42,618 bases of DNA from Marivita sp. (GCF_020055635.1 NZ_JAIPUT010000038.1:1-42618), one strand, 5' to 3'; counted from the stretch's first letter, positions 1 through 8,571 are shown. Notes: a model not told the origin generated them from the letters alone. Program-made: numbers and translations.

Positions 1-875
1 TTGACCTTCCAGTTGATGAATTCCTCGATATCGGGGTGATCGGCATCGCAGATCACCATCTTGGCCGCGCGGCGCGTGGTGCCGCCCGACTTGATGGCGC
101 CCGCCGCGCGGTCACCGATCTTGAGAAAGCCCATCAGGCCCGACGACTTGCCGCCACCCGACAGCGGCTCGTTCGCCGCGCGCAGCGAGCTGAAGTTCGT
201 GCCGGTGCCGGAGCCGTACTTGAACAGGCGCGCCTCGCGGACCCAGAGGTCCATGATGCCGCCATCGCCGACCAGATCGTCCGAGACCGACTGGATGAAG
301 CACGCATGGGGCTGCGGGTGCTCATAGGCCGAGGAGGATTTGGTCAGTTCGCCTGTCTTGTAGTCGACGTAGAAATGGCCCTGGCTCGGGCCGTCGATGC
401 CGTAGGCCCAGTGCAGACCGGTGTTGAACCATTGCGGGCTGTTCGGTGCCGCTTTCTGGGTTGCCAGCATGAAACGCATTTCATCGAAATAGGCCTGCGC
501 GTCTTCTTCAGTGGTGAAATAGCCGCCTTTCCAGCCCCAATAGGTCCAGGCGCCGGCCAGACGGTCGAACACCTGCTTGGAGGAGGTCTCGCCGGTGCGT
601 TCGGTATCGTCACCCGCCGGGGCCGCGCGCCACAGGAAGCTGGGAACGCCCTTCTCCTTGATCTTCTTCAACGAGACCGGAACGCCCGCCTTGCGGAAAT
701 ACTTCTGCGCGATGACATCGCTGGCCACCTGGCTCCAGGTGGACGGCACTTCGACATTATCCAGCTTGAAGACAACGGTGCCGTCCGGATTGCGGATTTC
801 GGAGGTGGTCGAGACAAACTCGATCCCCGCATATGCATCCTGCCCCGCTTTTGTGAATTTTCTTTCGATTTTCAT
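1..875 (-). CDS. nrdJ: Vitamin B12-dependent (class II) ribonucleotide reductase, N-terminal part
   Basis: Reduces ribonucleotides to deoxyribonucleotides with adenosylcobalamin as radical source, supplying DNA precursors in the cytoplasm. About 291 residues are visible; the frame runs off the left edge, so the 3' end is missing. It starts at an ATG (complement of 873-875) giving MKIERKFTKAG. Recognisable class II stretches include NSPQWFNTG, PHACFIQSV (a cysteine expected in the reductase core), KYGSGTGTNFSSLR, KSGGTTRRAAKM and DADHPDIEEFINWKV; together they identify NrdJ rather than NrdA or NrdD. The 538 nt upstream carry an NrdR-like palindrome and several DnaA-box-like sequences, and tRNA-Pro lies beyond on the same strand. 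Control by NrdR is an inference from that palindrome. Identity is near certain; only completeness is unknown. Confidence 0.95.
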   Translation of the reverse strand, partial: MKIERKFTKAGQDAYAGIEFVSTTSEIRNPDGTVVFKLDNVEVPSTWSQVASDVIAQKYFRKAGVPVSLKKIKEKGVPSFLWRAAPAGDDTERTGETSSKQVFDRLAGAWTYWGWKGGYFTTEEDAQAYFDEMRFMLATQKAAPNSPQWFNTGLHWAYGIDGPSQGHFYVDYKTGELTKSSSAYEHPQPHACFIQSVSDDLVGDGGIMDLWVREARLFKYGSGTGTNFSSLRAANEPLSGGGKSSGLMGFLKIGDRAAGAIKSGGTTRRAAKMVICDADHPDIEEFINWKV

Positions 876-1020
876 CGCACCCGGTCTCTTTTCTTATGTT
901 ACCCCATGGCCCTCTCGGGACCGCGAAAGACACGAGTTTACCGGGTCCGCGCGCGGCAATGCGTGCAGACGAAGCGCCTCAAGGCTTGTATCCGGTTTTC
1001 CCGTCCCTGCGTCGGTGTAA

Positions 1021-1036
1021 ACACTACATATAGTGG
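1021..1036. promoter_or_regulatory. NrdR-box-like palindrome upstream of nrdJ
   Basis: The 16-mer ACACTACATATAGTGG closely fits the known NrdR box (ACAC-W-ATATAT-W-GTGT), differing at two positions. It lies about 146 nt upstream of the nrdJ start codon. NrdR normally binds two boxes about three helical turns apart. A degenerate partner (half-site GCACAA at about 1053) sits roughly 32 bp away centre to centre, but it matches poorly, so only one box is convincing. Confidence 0.6.
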
Positions 1037-1158
1037 TTTATCTATCCGACCTGCACAAATTGACGGAAAGCGAGGGCTCCCGTCAACACGTTTTTTACCA
1101 AGTTTGCCATAGATTTTGGGTTGACCGGCGGAGAAGACACAACCGCTGGTGATTCAAC

Positions 1159-1233
1159 TGTGGATCAGGTCTGTATAGATCTGTGGATAAGCATCGGACC
1201 GGAATTTTCAGCGTTCCCAGAAAGTTATCCACA
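1159..1233. promoter_or_regulatory. Cluster of three DnaA-box-like sites
   Basis: TGTGGATAA at 1182-1190 and its inverse TTATCCACA at 1225-1233 are exact matches to the strong DnaA box (TTATNCACA). TGTGGATCA at 1159-1167 has one mismatch. The first two are in the same orientation 23 nt apart; the third is inverted. They lie about 285-360 nt upstream of nrdJ, beside an AT-rich patch (about 1089-1119). Known precedent: DnaA regulates nrd transcription in some bacteria. Whether this is a promoter element, a DnaA-titrating site or part of an origin cannot be told from sequence alone. Confidence 0.5.
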
Positions 1234-1413
1234 GGCTTTCAGAGGCAGCCCGAAGCCGGATCGCGCGATTTGGCGTGCCCAGCACGGGCGCCGCGACGAA
1301 TCCCCGGATGGGTGCCCCTGTGGCGCGATGCACACGCACAACCGGCAACGCACATCGCACGCGCCCGAAAGCGCGGTGTGCCCGGAAAACAGCCAATCGA
1401 GTTGAAAGGAAAG

Positions 1414-1490
1414 TGGTCGGGACGGCAAGATTCGAACTTGCGACCTACGGTACCCAAAACCGTCGCGCTACCAGGCTGCGCTACGCCCCG
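1414..1490 (-). tRNA. tRNA-Pro (anticodon UGG)
   Basis: Read on the minus strand the 77-nt sequence folds as a full cloverleaf. The acceptor strands CGGGGCG and CGTCCCG pair with one G-U. The anticodon stem is ACGGT/ACCGT with loop TTTGGGT, giving anticodon TGG. The T arm contains GTTCGAATC. The discriminator is A and the 3' CCA is encoded (1414-1416). It decodes proline CCN codons. Confidence 0.95.
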
Positions 1491-1550
1491 ACTGATGGCG
1501 TCGTTTAGCGGTCACTGTCAGGTTTGAAAAGCGGTTTTTTCCGACCGGCC

Positions 1551-2027
1551 TCAAGAGGCGCAGGCCCAGCTTGCGGTCTCGGCGGGAATCGCCGGATGCC
1601 GCATCTCGGTGCCCGGGTCGATGCCCAGCCGCTCCGCCATGCCGCCGTTGATCTCGAGCACGAACCGGATGCCGGATCCGCCTGGAATGGAGGTCAGATC
1701 GCCGGGCACCGCATTGTCATGCACCCGCTGCACCACGCCGGCCTCATCCGCAAAGATCATGTCCAGCGGAATGAGCGTGTTCTTCATCCAGAACGAGACA
1801 CTTTGCGCGCGCTCATAGACGAACAGCATGCCCGCCATCGTCGGCATGTCTTCGACGAACATCAGACCCCGGCTGCGCGACTCCGGCGTGTCGACCACGT
1901 CGACGGTGAACCGCGCGCTGCCCCAGTCTCCCCTGAGGAAAACGGTGTCGTCGCGACAGACCTCTTCTGCAACTGCCTGCGACGCGATGATCGCAAGCGC
2001 TGCACTCAGGCCAATCCACTTTCCCAT
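1551..2027 (-). CDS. DUF192 family exported protein
   Basis: A 158-residue protein with an N-terminal signal peptide (MGKWIGLSAALAIIASQAVA) followed by one DUF192 domain. The family signature is visible: RSRGLMFVEDMPTMAGMLFVY, then FWMKNTLIPLDMIF, then GIRFVLEINGG near the C-terminus. The biochemical role of DUF192 is not established; proteins of this type are predicted periplasmic. The ATG at 2025-2027 lies inside the end of the cold shock gene, so the two overlap by 22 nt on the same strand and are probably co-transcribed and translationally coupled. pdxH lies upstream in the same direction. Family assignment is firm; function is unknown. Confidence 0.9.
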   Translation of the reverse strand: MGKWIGLSAALAIIASQAVAEEVCRDDTVFLRGDWGSARFTVDVVDTPESRSRGLMFVEDMPTMAGMLFVYERAQSVSFWMKNTLIPLDMIFADEAGVVQRVHDNAVPGDLTSIPGGSGIRFVLEINGGMAERLGIDPGTEMRHPAIPAETASWACAS

Positions 2028-2629
2028 GCAAGAACCTCTACAGCCATACGCCCGCGACTGCTGCTGATCGACCGCAGCGCCAGGGCCTCACCCGGAAACA
2101 AATCCGAAAGCCCGGAACGGCGCAAGACCTCGACATGGATAAAGACATCCTCGCCCCGGCCAAACACATTGGCAAATCCGAATCCCTTGGCCTTGTCGAA
2201 CCACTTCACCCGGGCCGGCTCCAGGGGGGCGGCCGCGATCTCGTCCGGCGACACACCACTGAAATCCTCCAGCGGCGCGATGTCGGGCATGTCCGGCGGC
2301 GTGATCCCGAGCACCTCGACCGCCTGCAAGCCACGGCTGGTGGTCTGCACGACCACATCTATCCGCGCGCCATCGGCGACCGATCCCTGACCGTAGTTTC
2401 GGAGCACGTTCGCATGAAGCAGTATGTCCGGCCCGCCCTCGTCGGCGACCAGAAAGCCAAATCCCTTGGCCGGATCAAACCACTTCACATGACCTGAGAC
2501 GCGCGTGTCAGGTTTCTGTGATTGTTCCACGATTTCTTCCAACGTCAAATTCCCATCCCGGACTTCGTCCTCCCCGCCGGTGTTTGCAAGCCCAGACTCT
2601 AGGAAAAATATGCCGGAATGCCATCCCAC
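2006..2629 (-). CDS. Double cold-shock-domain protein
   Basis: Nucleic-acid-binding protein with two CspA-type cold shock domains. The first (about residues 44-107) has VKWFDPAKGFGF and a variant RNP2, DILLH; the second (about 138-202) has VKWFDKAKGFGF and a canonical DVFIH. Two-domain cold shock proteins of about 170-200 residues are typical of alphaproteobacteria and probably act as RNA chaperones. The start is uncertain. The longest frame begins with GTG at 2629, but its first 27 residues look non-conserved and no good ribosome site precedes them. An in-frame TTG at 2548 (leading to LTLEEIVEQSQKP) may be the real start. Its 3' end overlaps the DUF192 gene by 22 nt; pdxH ends 19 nt before the GTG. 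Confidence 0.88.
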   Translation of the reverse strand: MGWHSGIFFLESGLANTGGEDEVRDGNLTLEEIVEQSQKPDTRVSGHVKWFDPAKGFGFLVADEGGPDILLHANVLRNYGQGSVADGARIDVVVQTTSRGLQAVEVLGITPPDMPDIAPLEDFSGVSPDEIAAAPLEPARVKWFDKAKGFGFANVFGRGEDVFIHVEVLRRSGLSDLFPGEALALRSISSSRGRMAVEVLAWESGLA

Positions 2630-2648
2630 ATTTCACGTGACGTGAGCG

Positions 2649-3254
2649 TCAAGGATTTAATCGGCTGATTTTCCAAGACTCTTCGTTGGCAACACGTTCC
2701 CAGCGGAACCGGTCATGCAACCGGAACGCGCCGTCAGCCCAGAATTCTATCTCCGTCGGATGAATGCGGAATCCTCCCCAGAACGGTGGACGCGACGGAT
2801 TTGTTCCCAACTTTGGCGTCAGCTTTGCCACTTCGGCCATCAGCTCCGTCCGCGAGGCCAGGGGCCGCGACTGTTTCGAGGCCCAGGCGCCAAGGCGGCT
2901 CTTCAGGGACCGGGACGCGTAATAGGCATCCGCCTTTTCGCCCTCTTCGCGGGTCACCGTGCCCCGCACCCGAATCTGACGGCGCAGCGATTTCCAGTGC
3001 ACGACGAATGCCGCCTTGCCGGCCGCCCGGATCTCTTCTCCCTTCCGGCTGTCGTAATTGGTGTAGAAGACGAACGCGTCCGGCTCGATCTCTTTCAGCA
3101 GGACCATGCGCGCATTTGGCATCCCGTCCGCATCGACCGTCGACAACGCGATGGCGTTGGGATCGTTGAGCTCGGTCTGTTCGGCTTCGCTCAGCCAGGC
3201 GCGCGCGATCTCGAACGGATCGTCGCCCGCAAAAATCCCTGTGCGATCACTCAT
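2649..3254 (-). CDS. pdxH: Pyridoxamine 5'-phosphate oxidase
   Basis: FMN-dependent oxidase that converts pyridoxine or pyridoxamine 5'-phosphate to pyridoxal 5'-phosphate, the last step of vitamin B6 biosynthesis and salvage. The 201-residue length is normal. Diagnostic stretches are [39 protein letters not shown], the SRPLASR region, [17 protein letters not shown] and the C-terminal [20 protein letters not shown]. An upstream in-frame start at 3311 exists. I prefer the ATG at 3252-3254 because GGGAGA sits about 10 nt before it and homology begins there. It is divergent from fabI and leads the pdxH-cold shock-DUF192 row. Confidence 0.95.
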   Translation of the reverse strand: MSDRTGIFAGDDPFEIARAWLSEAEQTELNDPNAIALSTVDADGMPNARMVLLKEIEPDAFVFYTNYDSRKGEEIRAAGKAAFVVHWKSLRRQIRVRGTVTREEGEKADAYYASRSLKSRLGAWASKQSRPLASRTELMAEVAKLTPKLGTNPSRPPFWGGFRIHPTEIEFWADGAFRLHDRFRWERVANEESWKISRLNP

Positions 3255-3422
3255 GTCAGTCTCCCGAAGATTGCGGCGCCAGGGCCACGACGCGCCCGGC
3301 CCGTCCACCATGCCTCGTGTCGGAAATGGAACGCAACCCGTGTCCGGCCACTCTCAGCCTTGCCGGGCCAGCGCCCATCGCCTAAACGAAGGGAACACAG
3401 ACCAACAAGAGGCACCGGGACC

Positions 3423-4229
3423 ATGCAGAGCGAAATAATGGCGGGAAAGCGCGGGCTTGTCATGGGCCTTGCCAATGACAAATCCATTGCATGGGGCATT
3501 GCCCGCGCCTTGGGCGAAGCGGGTGCGGAACTGGCCTTTTCGTACCAGGGCGACGCGCTGAAGAAACGCGTCGATCCGCTTGCGGCCAAGCTCGGGTCCG
3601 ACATCGTCCTGCCCTGTGATGTCGGCGACGAAGCCTCGATCGATTCCCTGTTCTCGGACCTGAAGACCCGGTGGGACAGCCTTGACTTCCTGGTCCATGC
3701 GATCGGCTTTTCCGACAAGTCCGAACTGCGCGGCCGCTATGTCGACACCAGCCGCGACAACTTCCTGATGACGATGGACATCTCGGTCTATTCCTTCACC
3801 TCGGTGATGCAGCGCGCCGAAAAGATGATGACCAATGGCGGCGCGGCCCTCACCATGACCTATTACGGTGCCGAACGCATCATGCCGCATTACAACGTGA
3901 TGGGTGTCGCCAAGGCGGCGCTTGAATCGTCCGTTCGCTACCTGGCCGAAGACCTCGGCAAGGACGGCATCCGCGTCAACGCGATCTCCGCCGGCCCGAT
4001 CAAGACGCTGGCGGCCAGTGGCATCGGCGATTTTCGCTATATCATGAAGTGGAACGAGTACAATTCGCCGCTGCGCCGCAACGTGACCATCGACGATGTC
4101 GGCAAATCGGCGCTGTACCTGCTCTCCGATCTCGGCTCGGGTGTGACCGGCGAAACCCACCATGTCGATGCGGGCTACCACGTGGTCGGCATGAAGGCGG
4201 TCGACGCGCCGGACATCACCAAGGAATAA
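3423..4229 (+). CDS. fabI: Enoyl-[acyl-carrier-protein] reductase (NADH)
   Basis: Carries out the final reduction in each round of type II fatty acid elongation, turning trans-2-enoyl-ACP into acyl-ACP. The 268-residue protein is an atypical SDR. The nucleotide site GLANDKSIAWGIA lies at about 15-27, and the catalytic FabI pattern Tyr157-x6-Lys164 (with Tyr147/148 before it) lies in TYYGAERIMPHYNVMGVAK. SAGPIKTLAASGI and the C-terminal GETHHVDAGYHVVGM are also FabI-like. The frame is open far upstream, antisense to pdxH. The ATG at 3423 is chosen because homology starts there (MQSEIMAGKRGLVMG); a second ATG at 3438 is possible. The LysE-type gene follows after 6 nt. Confidence 0.95.
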   Translation: MQSEIMAGKRGLVMGLANDKSIAWGIARALGEAGAELAFSYQGDALKKRVDPLAAKLGSDIVLPCDVGDEASIDSLFSDLKTRWDSLDFLVHAIGFSDKSELRGRYVDTSRDNFLMTMDISVYSFTSVMQRAEKMMTNGGAALTMTYYGAERIMPHYNVMGVAKAALESSVRYLAEDLGKDGIRVNAISAGPIKTLAASGIGDFRYIMKWNEYNSPLRRNVTIDDVGKSALYLLSDLGSGVTGETHHVDAGYHVVGMKAVDAPDITKE

Positions 4230-4235
4230 CCGCCC

Positions 4236-4838
4236 GTGACCACGGCCCAGTTCGTCGCCTTCAATCTGACCCTGCTCGCCGCGATGGCGGCCCCCGGCCC
4301 GGCGCTTCTCTACGCGCTGCGCCAGTCGGTGGCGGGCGGATTCGCGGCGGGCGTGGCGACCGGGCTGGGCCTCGGCACGATGGCCGCCCTCTGGACCGGT
4401 GCCGCGCTTCTGGGCCTGAACGCGGTCTTTGCGCTGGTGCCCGTCGCCTATCTGGCGCTCAAGATCGCCGGTGCGCTCTACCTGATCTGGGTCGCGGTGA
4501 CGCTCTGGCGCGACGCGACCCTTCCGGTCGCCGACAGCGCCCGTCCCGGCGCACGCGCCTTTCTCGGCGGGCTGCTGGTCAACCTGGCGAATCCCAAATC
4601 CGTGCTCTTTGCCGGCGCGGTGCTGGTGGTGATCTTCCCGCCCGACCTGACGCTGGCGCAGAAAAGCCTGATCGTGCTCAACCACCTGGCTGTCGAAGCC
4701 CTCGTCTACACGCTCTTCGCGGCCTTCCTGGCCAGTCCCCCGGCGCGCGCCGGATACCTGCGGCTGAAACCGAGGATCGACCGCGCGGCCTCCGTGGTCC
4801 TTGGCGCGCTGGGTCTGCGCCTGCTATTGGACCGCTGA
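4236..4838 (+). CDS. LysE/RhtB family amino-acid exporter
   Basis: Predicted inner-membrane exporter of 200 residues with about five to six hydrophobic segments. The LysE/RhtB hallmark of an N-terminal PGP follows the first helix (LLAAMAAPGPALLYALRQSVAGG). Further family features are GLGLGTMAALWTGAALLGL, YLIWVAVTLWRD and LLVNLANPKSVLFAGAVL. It starts with GTG at 4236, 6 nt after the fabI stop, suggesting co-transcription. Substrate cannot be read from the sequence; family members export basic or neutral amino acids such as lysine, homoserine and threonine. Confidence 0.88.
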   Translation: MTTAQFVAFNLTLLAAMAAPGPALLYALRQSVAGGFAAGVATGLGLGTMAALWTGAALLGLNAVFALVPVAYLALKIAGALYLIWVAVTLWRDATLPVADSARPGARAFLGGLLVNLANPKSVLFAGAVLVVIFPPDLTLAQKSLIVLNHLAVEALVYTLFAAFLASPPARAGYLRLKPRIDRAASVVLGALGLRLLLDR

Positions 4839-4862
4839 ACACATCTCCGAAAAGGAACCGAA

Positions 4863-5366
4863 ATGACCGACCGCCTGCCCCATGAAAAAGGTTTCCATGT
4901 CAGCTGGGACCAGCTGCACCGCGACGCCCGCGCCCTTGCGTGGCGCCTGCAGGGCGAAGGGCCGGATGACGGGGCGTGGCGCGCCGTGGTCGCGATCACC
5001 CGCGGTGGCATGGCGCCGGCGATGATCGTCGCGCGTGAACTGGACATCCGCATGGTCGATACGATCAGCGTGAAAAGCTACAACCACCAGACCCAGACCG
5101 ACCCGAAGGTGATCAAGTCTCCCGACATGGAGGTCGTCGGCGACGGCACCGGGGTGCTGATCGTCGACGACCTGGTCGATACCGGCCGCACGCTCGAAGT
5201 GGTGCGCAAACACATGCCCAAGGCCCATATCGCCACCGTCTATGCCAAGCCGATGGGCCGCCCGCAGGTCGATACCTTCATCACCGAGGTGAGCCAGGAC
5301 ACCTGGATCTTCTTCCCCTGGGACATGGCCCTGCAATATGTCGAGCCCTATCGCGGCACGGACTGA
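4863..5366 (+). CDS. gpt: Xanthine (xanthine-guanine) phosphoribosyltransferase
   Basis: Salvage enzyme joining xanthine or guanine to PRPP to form XMP or GMP. The 167-residue length fits Gpt. The PRPP-binding loop [13 protein letters not shown] lies at 98-110, [20 protein letters not shown] at 44-63, and the family segment VKSYNHQTQ at 70-78. The C-terminal WIFFPWD holds the purine-binding aromatic residue. AAAAGGAACC-like purine-rich sequence precedes the ATG. A REP-like element begins 10 nt after its stop codon. Confidence 0.93.
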   Translation: MTDRLPHEKGFHVSWDQLHRDARALAWRLQGEGPDDGAWRAVVAITRGGMAPAMIVARELDIRMVDTISVKSYNHQTQTDPKVIKSPDMEVVGDGTGVLIVDDLVDTGRTLEVVRKHMPKAHIATVYAKPMGRPQVDTFITEVSQDTWIFFPWDMALQYVEPYRGTD

Positions 5367-5375
5367 CGGCCTGAT

Positions 5376-5433
5376 CTTCTCTGGTTTGCAAATATCCCGG
5401 GGTGAGGCGCTCCGCGCCGAGGGGCAGAGCCCC
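5376..5433 (+). repeat. REP-like intergenic element, copy 1
   Basis: Follows gpt. The element begins CTTCTCTGGTTTGCAAATAT, continues with CCCGGGG, then a small stem GGCGC-TCC-GCGCC (5406-5418) and the hairpin GGGGCAGAGCCCC (5421-5433). The same order of parts recurs at 10101-10162 (inverted), 10181-10225 and 36945-37004 (inverted). The inner stem sequence differs between copies but pairing is retained. Confidence 0.8.
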
Positions 5434-5484
5434 TGAAAACGAACAAAACAGCGCGCCGCAGGCGCTCAATGGGATCCGACCGGC

Positions 5485-6681
5485 ATGACCTCACGCACCC
5501 AGACCACGTTTGCCCCCCCGGTGATGGAAGCCCGCCGCTGGCTCGAGGGCGTCAGCTTCCCGGACAACCAACCGCTCATCAACGTGAGCCAGGCCGCACC
5601 GGTCGAGCCGCCCCCCGCGCCCCTGCGCGCCGCCATGGCCGAGGCGCTGGAACTGCCGGAAACGCATCTTTACGGCCCGGTGCTGGGCCTGCCCGCCTTG
5701 CGCGCCGAACTGGCCAGGCAATGGTCGGCGCATTACCACGGCACCGCGACGCCGGACCAGGTCGCCATCACCTCGGGCTGCAACCAGGCCTTCGCGGCCA
5801 CCATCGCGGCGCTCTGCACCGAGGGCGATGAAGTCATCCTGCCAACCCCCTGGTATTTCAACCACAAGATGTGGCTCGACATGTCGGGCGTCACAGCCGT
5901 CCCGCTGTCCACCGGTCCGGACCTCGTTCCCGACGCACAGCACGCCCGTGCGCTCATCACACCCCGGACACGCGCCATCGCCCTGGTGACACCGAACAAC
6001 CCCGGCGGGGTCGAATATCCTGCGGACACGCTGCGGGCGGTCTTCGATCTTGCCCGAGAGACCGGCATCAAGCTGATCGTCGACGAGACCTACCGTGATT
6101 TCGACAGCCGCCCCAGCCCGCCGCATGGGCTGCTGGCCGATCCGGACTGGCATGACACGCTGATCCAGCTCTATTCCTTTTCCAAGGCCTACCGCCTGAC
6201 CGGCCACCGCGTCGGTGCGATCGTCGCCGGCCCTGCGCTGTTGTCCGAGGTCGAGAAGTTCCTCGACACCGTCACCATCTGCCCGTCGCAGCTGGGCCAG
6301 CGCGCGGCGCTCTGGGGGTTGCAGAACCTGGGCGACTGGCTGGCGGGCGAACGGGCAGAAATCCTCGACCGGCGCGCGGCGATCCACGACCACATGCCCC
6401 TGATCGAAGCGAAGGGCTGGCGGCTGATGGGATGTGGCGCCTATTTCGCCTATCTCGAACATCCCTTTGCCGACAGCAGCGCCACGCTCGCTCCGCGGCT
6501 TGTGCAGGACATCGGCGTCCTGGCCCTGCCCGGCACGATGTTCATGCCCGCCACCGACCCCGCCGGCGCGCGCCAGTTCCGCGTCGCCTTCGCCAATGTC
6601 GACCGCGCCGGGATCGAGGCGCTGTTTACGCGGCTGGCGAGCCTCGACTGGCCCCTTGCGACCCCCGGTTCCGCCGCGTAG
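5485..6681 (+). CDS. PLP-dependent aminotransferase, class I/II
   Basis: Fold-type I aminotransferase of 398 residues. Visible landmarks are ITSGCNQAF (about 95-103), TPNNPGG (169-175), DETYRDF (200-206), the PLP-binding lysine in SFSK (Lys234) within YSFSKAYRLTGHRVG, and the substrate-carboxylate arginine in FRVAFANV near the C-terminus. This arrangement matches aspartate/aromatic-type aminotransferases of subgroup I gamma. The amino donor and pathway cannot be assigned from sequence alone. It lies between gpt and a PpiD-like gene on the same strand, without obvious pathway links. Start ATG 5485 gives MTSRTQTTFAPP. Confidence 0.88.
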   Translation: MTSRTQTTFAPPVMEARRWLEGVSFPDNQPLINVSQAAPVEPPPAPLRAAMAEALELPETHLYGPVLGLPALRAELARQWSAHYHGTATPDQVAITSGCNQAFAATIAALCTEGDEVILPTPWYFNHKMWLDMSGVTAVPLSTGPDLVPDAQHARALITPRTRAIALVTPNNPGGVEYPADTLRAVFDLARETGIKLIVDETYRDFDSRPSPPHGLLADPDWHDTLIQLYSFSKAYRLTGHRVGAIVAGPALLSEVEKFLDTVTICPSQLGQRAALWGLQNLGDWLAGERAEILDRRAAIHDHMPLIEAKGWRLMGCGAYFAYLEHPFADSSATLAPRLVQDIGVLALPGTMFMPATDPAGARQFRVAFANVDRAGIEALFTRLASLDWPLATPGSAA

Positions 6682-6723
6682 ACACGTCGCACGAAACCGC
6701 ACTCACGCAAGGGGCACACCTGC

Positions 6724-8568
6724 ATGGCCATGGGCAAAGGCAAGCTGTCGAAAACCTTCATCTGGATCCTGATGGGACTTCTCTTCATCGGTCTCGCAGG
6801 CTTCGGCGCGACAAGCCTGACCGGCACCGCCCGCAGCGTCGCGACAGTGGGCGACAAGGAGGTCTCGACCGAGGCCTATCTCCGCGCCCTGAGGTCCGAG
6901 ATCAACGCCTATTCTGCACAGGTCGGCCGCGCCGTTTCGATATCGGAAGCACAATCGCTCGGGCTTGACCGCCAGGTTCTGGCCCAGCTGATCACCGCCC
7001 GCGGGCTCGACAACGAAGCCGCCCGCATCGACCTGTCGGTCGGCGACGCGGTCGTGGCCCAGCAACTGCTGGAGGTGCCGGCGTTCCAGGGTCCCGATGG
7101 CAGCTTCGACCGCGAAGCCTACAGCTTTGCGCTGCGCAACCAGAACCTGTCGGAAAGCGAATTCGAGGAGCAGCTGCGCGACGACACCGCCCGCACCATC
7201 CTGCAAAGCGCGCTGATCGCGGGCAACACGCTGCCCGACACCTATATCGACACGCTCTTGTCCTATACCGGCGAGACCCGCGATTTCACCTGGGCGCGGC
7301 TGACCGGCTCTGACCTGCAAACCGGCCTGCCCGAGCCGTCCGAGTCCGACCTGCAAGCCTATTACGAAGACAATATCGACCGCTACACCCTGCCCGAGCA
7401 GCGCGACATCACCTATGCGTGGATCACGCCCGAAATGATCATCGACACCGTCGAGGTCGACGAGGACGCCCTGCGCGCCGCCTACGAAGACCGCAGCGAC
7501 CAGTTCAACCTGCCCGAGCGCCGGCTTGTCGAACGGCTGGTCTTCAGCACCCGTGAGGCCGCGCAATCGGCCCTGGACCGCCTGCAGGACGGCCTGAGCT
7601 TCGAGGCGCTGGTCGAGGAGCGCGGGCTCGAGATGGCGGATGTCGACATGGGCGACGTCACCCGCGAGACGCTGGACGAAGCAGCAGAGGGCGTGTTCGC
7701 CGCCGAGACCGGCGAGGTGGTGGGCCCGCTGCCATCCAATCTCGGCCCGGCGCTGTACCGCGTGAACGCCGTGCTCGACGCGCAGACCACCTCCTTCGAA
7801 GAGGCCCGCCCGGACCTGCGCAACGAACTGGCGCTCGACCGGGCGCGGCGCGTGATCGAAACGCTGGCGCAATCCATCGACGACGAGCTGGCCGCCGGGG
7901 CGACATTGGAAGAGATCGCCGCCACCACCGAAGCAGAGCTTGGCCAGATCAACTGGTACCCCGGCGCCGATGGCGACATCGCCGCCTATGACGCCTTCCG
8001 GGAGGCAGCAGCCGATCTGAACGAAGGCGATTTCCCCGAAGTCATGCAGCTTGGCGATGGCGGCGTCTTCGCAATGCGCCTGAACGCCATTCAGCCGCCG
8101 GCGCCGCAACCGCTGGAAGACGTGATCGACCGCGTCCGCCAGGGCTGGGACACCCGGCAACAGACCGAGCAGCTCATGACCCAGGCCGAAGACCTTGCCG
8201 CGCAGCTTTCAGAGGGCAGCAGCTTCGAGGATCTCGGTCTCGCGCCGCAGCAGGAATCCGACCTTGGCCGCAACGCGCAGATTTCCGATCTCAACCCGGC
8301 GCTGATTCCGGCCGTGTTCGAGATGGATCCGGGCGACATCCGCGCCGTGCCCGGCACCGGCGAGGTGACGCTGGTGCGCCTCGACGCCATCAACCCGGTG
8401 GACCGGTCCGACGGCGATGTCGAACGCCTCGCGCAGGCGCTGCGCAACCAGGCCTCGGGCAGCATCGCCGAAGATCTCTTCCGCGCCTTCGCCGGAGAGG
8501 TTCAGCGCCGCGCCGGGGTCGAGGTCAACCAGAGCGCCATCAACGCCGTCCACGCCGCCATCCAGTAG
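6724..8568 (+). CDS. PpiD/SurA-type membrane peptidyl-prolyl isomerase
   Basis: Periplasmic folding factor of 614 residues anchored by one N-terminal helix (LSKTFIWILMGLLFIGLAGFGA, about 8-29). It has a SurA-N-like chaperone segment (VATVGDKEVSTEAYLRALRSEI onward), a parvulin-like middle part (about 270-370, with SFEALVEERGLEMADVDMG) and a second, degenerate parvulin-like region towards the C-terminus (SFEDLGLAPQQESDLGRNAQI). This is the layout of alphaproteobacterial PpiD-like proteins, which assist proteins leaving the Sec translocon. Whether the isomerase sites are active is not clear. trpE starts 3 nt after its stop codon, so the two genes are very probably one transcript, an arrangement that couples unrelated functions. 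Confidence 0.88.
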   Translation: MAMGKGKLSKTFIWILMGLLFIGLAGFGATSLTGTARSVATVGDKEVSTEAYLRALRSEINAYSAQVGRAVSISEAQSLGLDRQVLAQLITARGLDNEAARIDLSVGDAVVAQQLLEVPAFQGPDGSFDREAYSFALRNQNLSESEFEEQLRDDTARTILQSALIAGNTLPDTYIDTLLSYTGETRDFTWARLTGSDLQTGLPEPSESDLQAYYEDNIDRYTLPEQRDITYAWITPEMIIDTVEVDEDALRAAYEDRSDQFNLPERRLVERLVFSTREAAQSALDRLQDGLSFEALVEERGLEMADVDMGDVTRETLDEAAEGVFAAETGEVVGPLPSNLGPALYRVNAVLDAQTTSFEEARPDLRNELALDRARRVIETLAQSIDDELAAGATLEEIAATTEAELGQINWYPGADGDIAAYDAFREAAADLNEGDFPEVMQLGDGGVFAMRLNAIQPPAPQPLEDVIDRVRQGWDTRQQTEQLMTQAEDLAAQLSEGSSFEDLGLAPQQESDLGRNAQISDLNPALIPAVFEMDPGDIRAVPGTGEVTLVRLDAINPVDRSDGDVERLAQALRNQASGSIAEDLFRAFAGEVQRRAGVEVNQSAINAVHAAIQ

Positions 8569-8571
8569 ATC

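Larger units (their letters stand above)
876..1413. other. nrdJ upstream control region (no gene seen)
   Basis: This 538-nt stretch between nrdJ and tRNA-Pro holds no credible reading frame; open frames here lack family resemblance or run through the tRNA. It contains an NrdR-like palindrome at 1021-1036, an AT-rich patch around 1089-1119, and three DnaA-box-like 9-mers between 1159 and 1233. From about 1240 to 1413 I see nothing recognisable. Confidence 0.6.

Noticed and set aside
1089-1233. Chromosomal replication origin
   Set aside because: Only three DnaA-box-like sites and no flanking genes typical of an alphaproteobacterial origin; promoter control of nrdJ is the simpler reading. Marker-frequency data would decide.
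8569-8571. trp leader-peptide attenuator in front of trpE
   Set aside because: trpE starts 3 nt after the PpiD-like stop, leaving no room for a leader; any attenuation would have to lie elsewhere.
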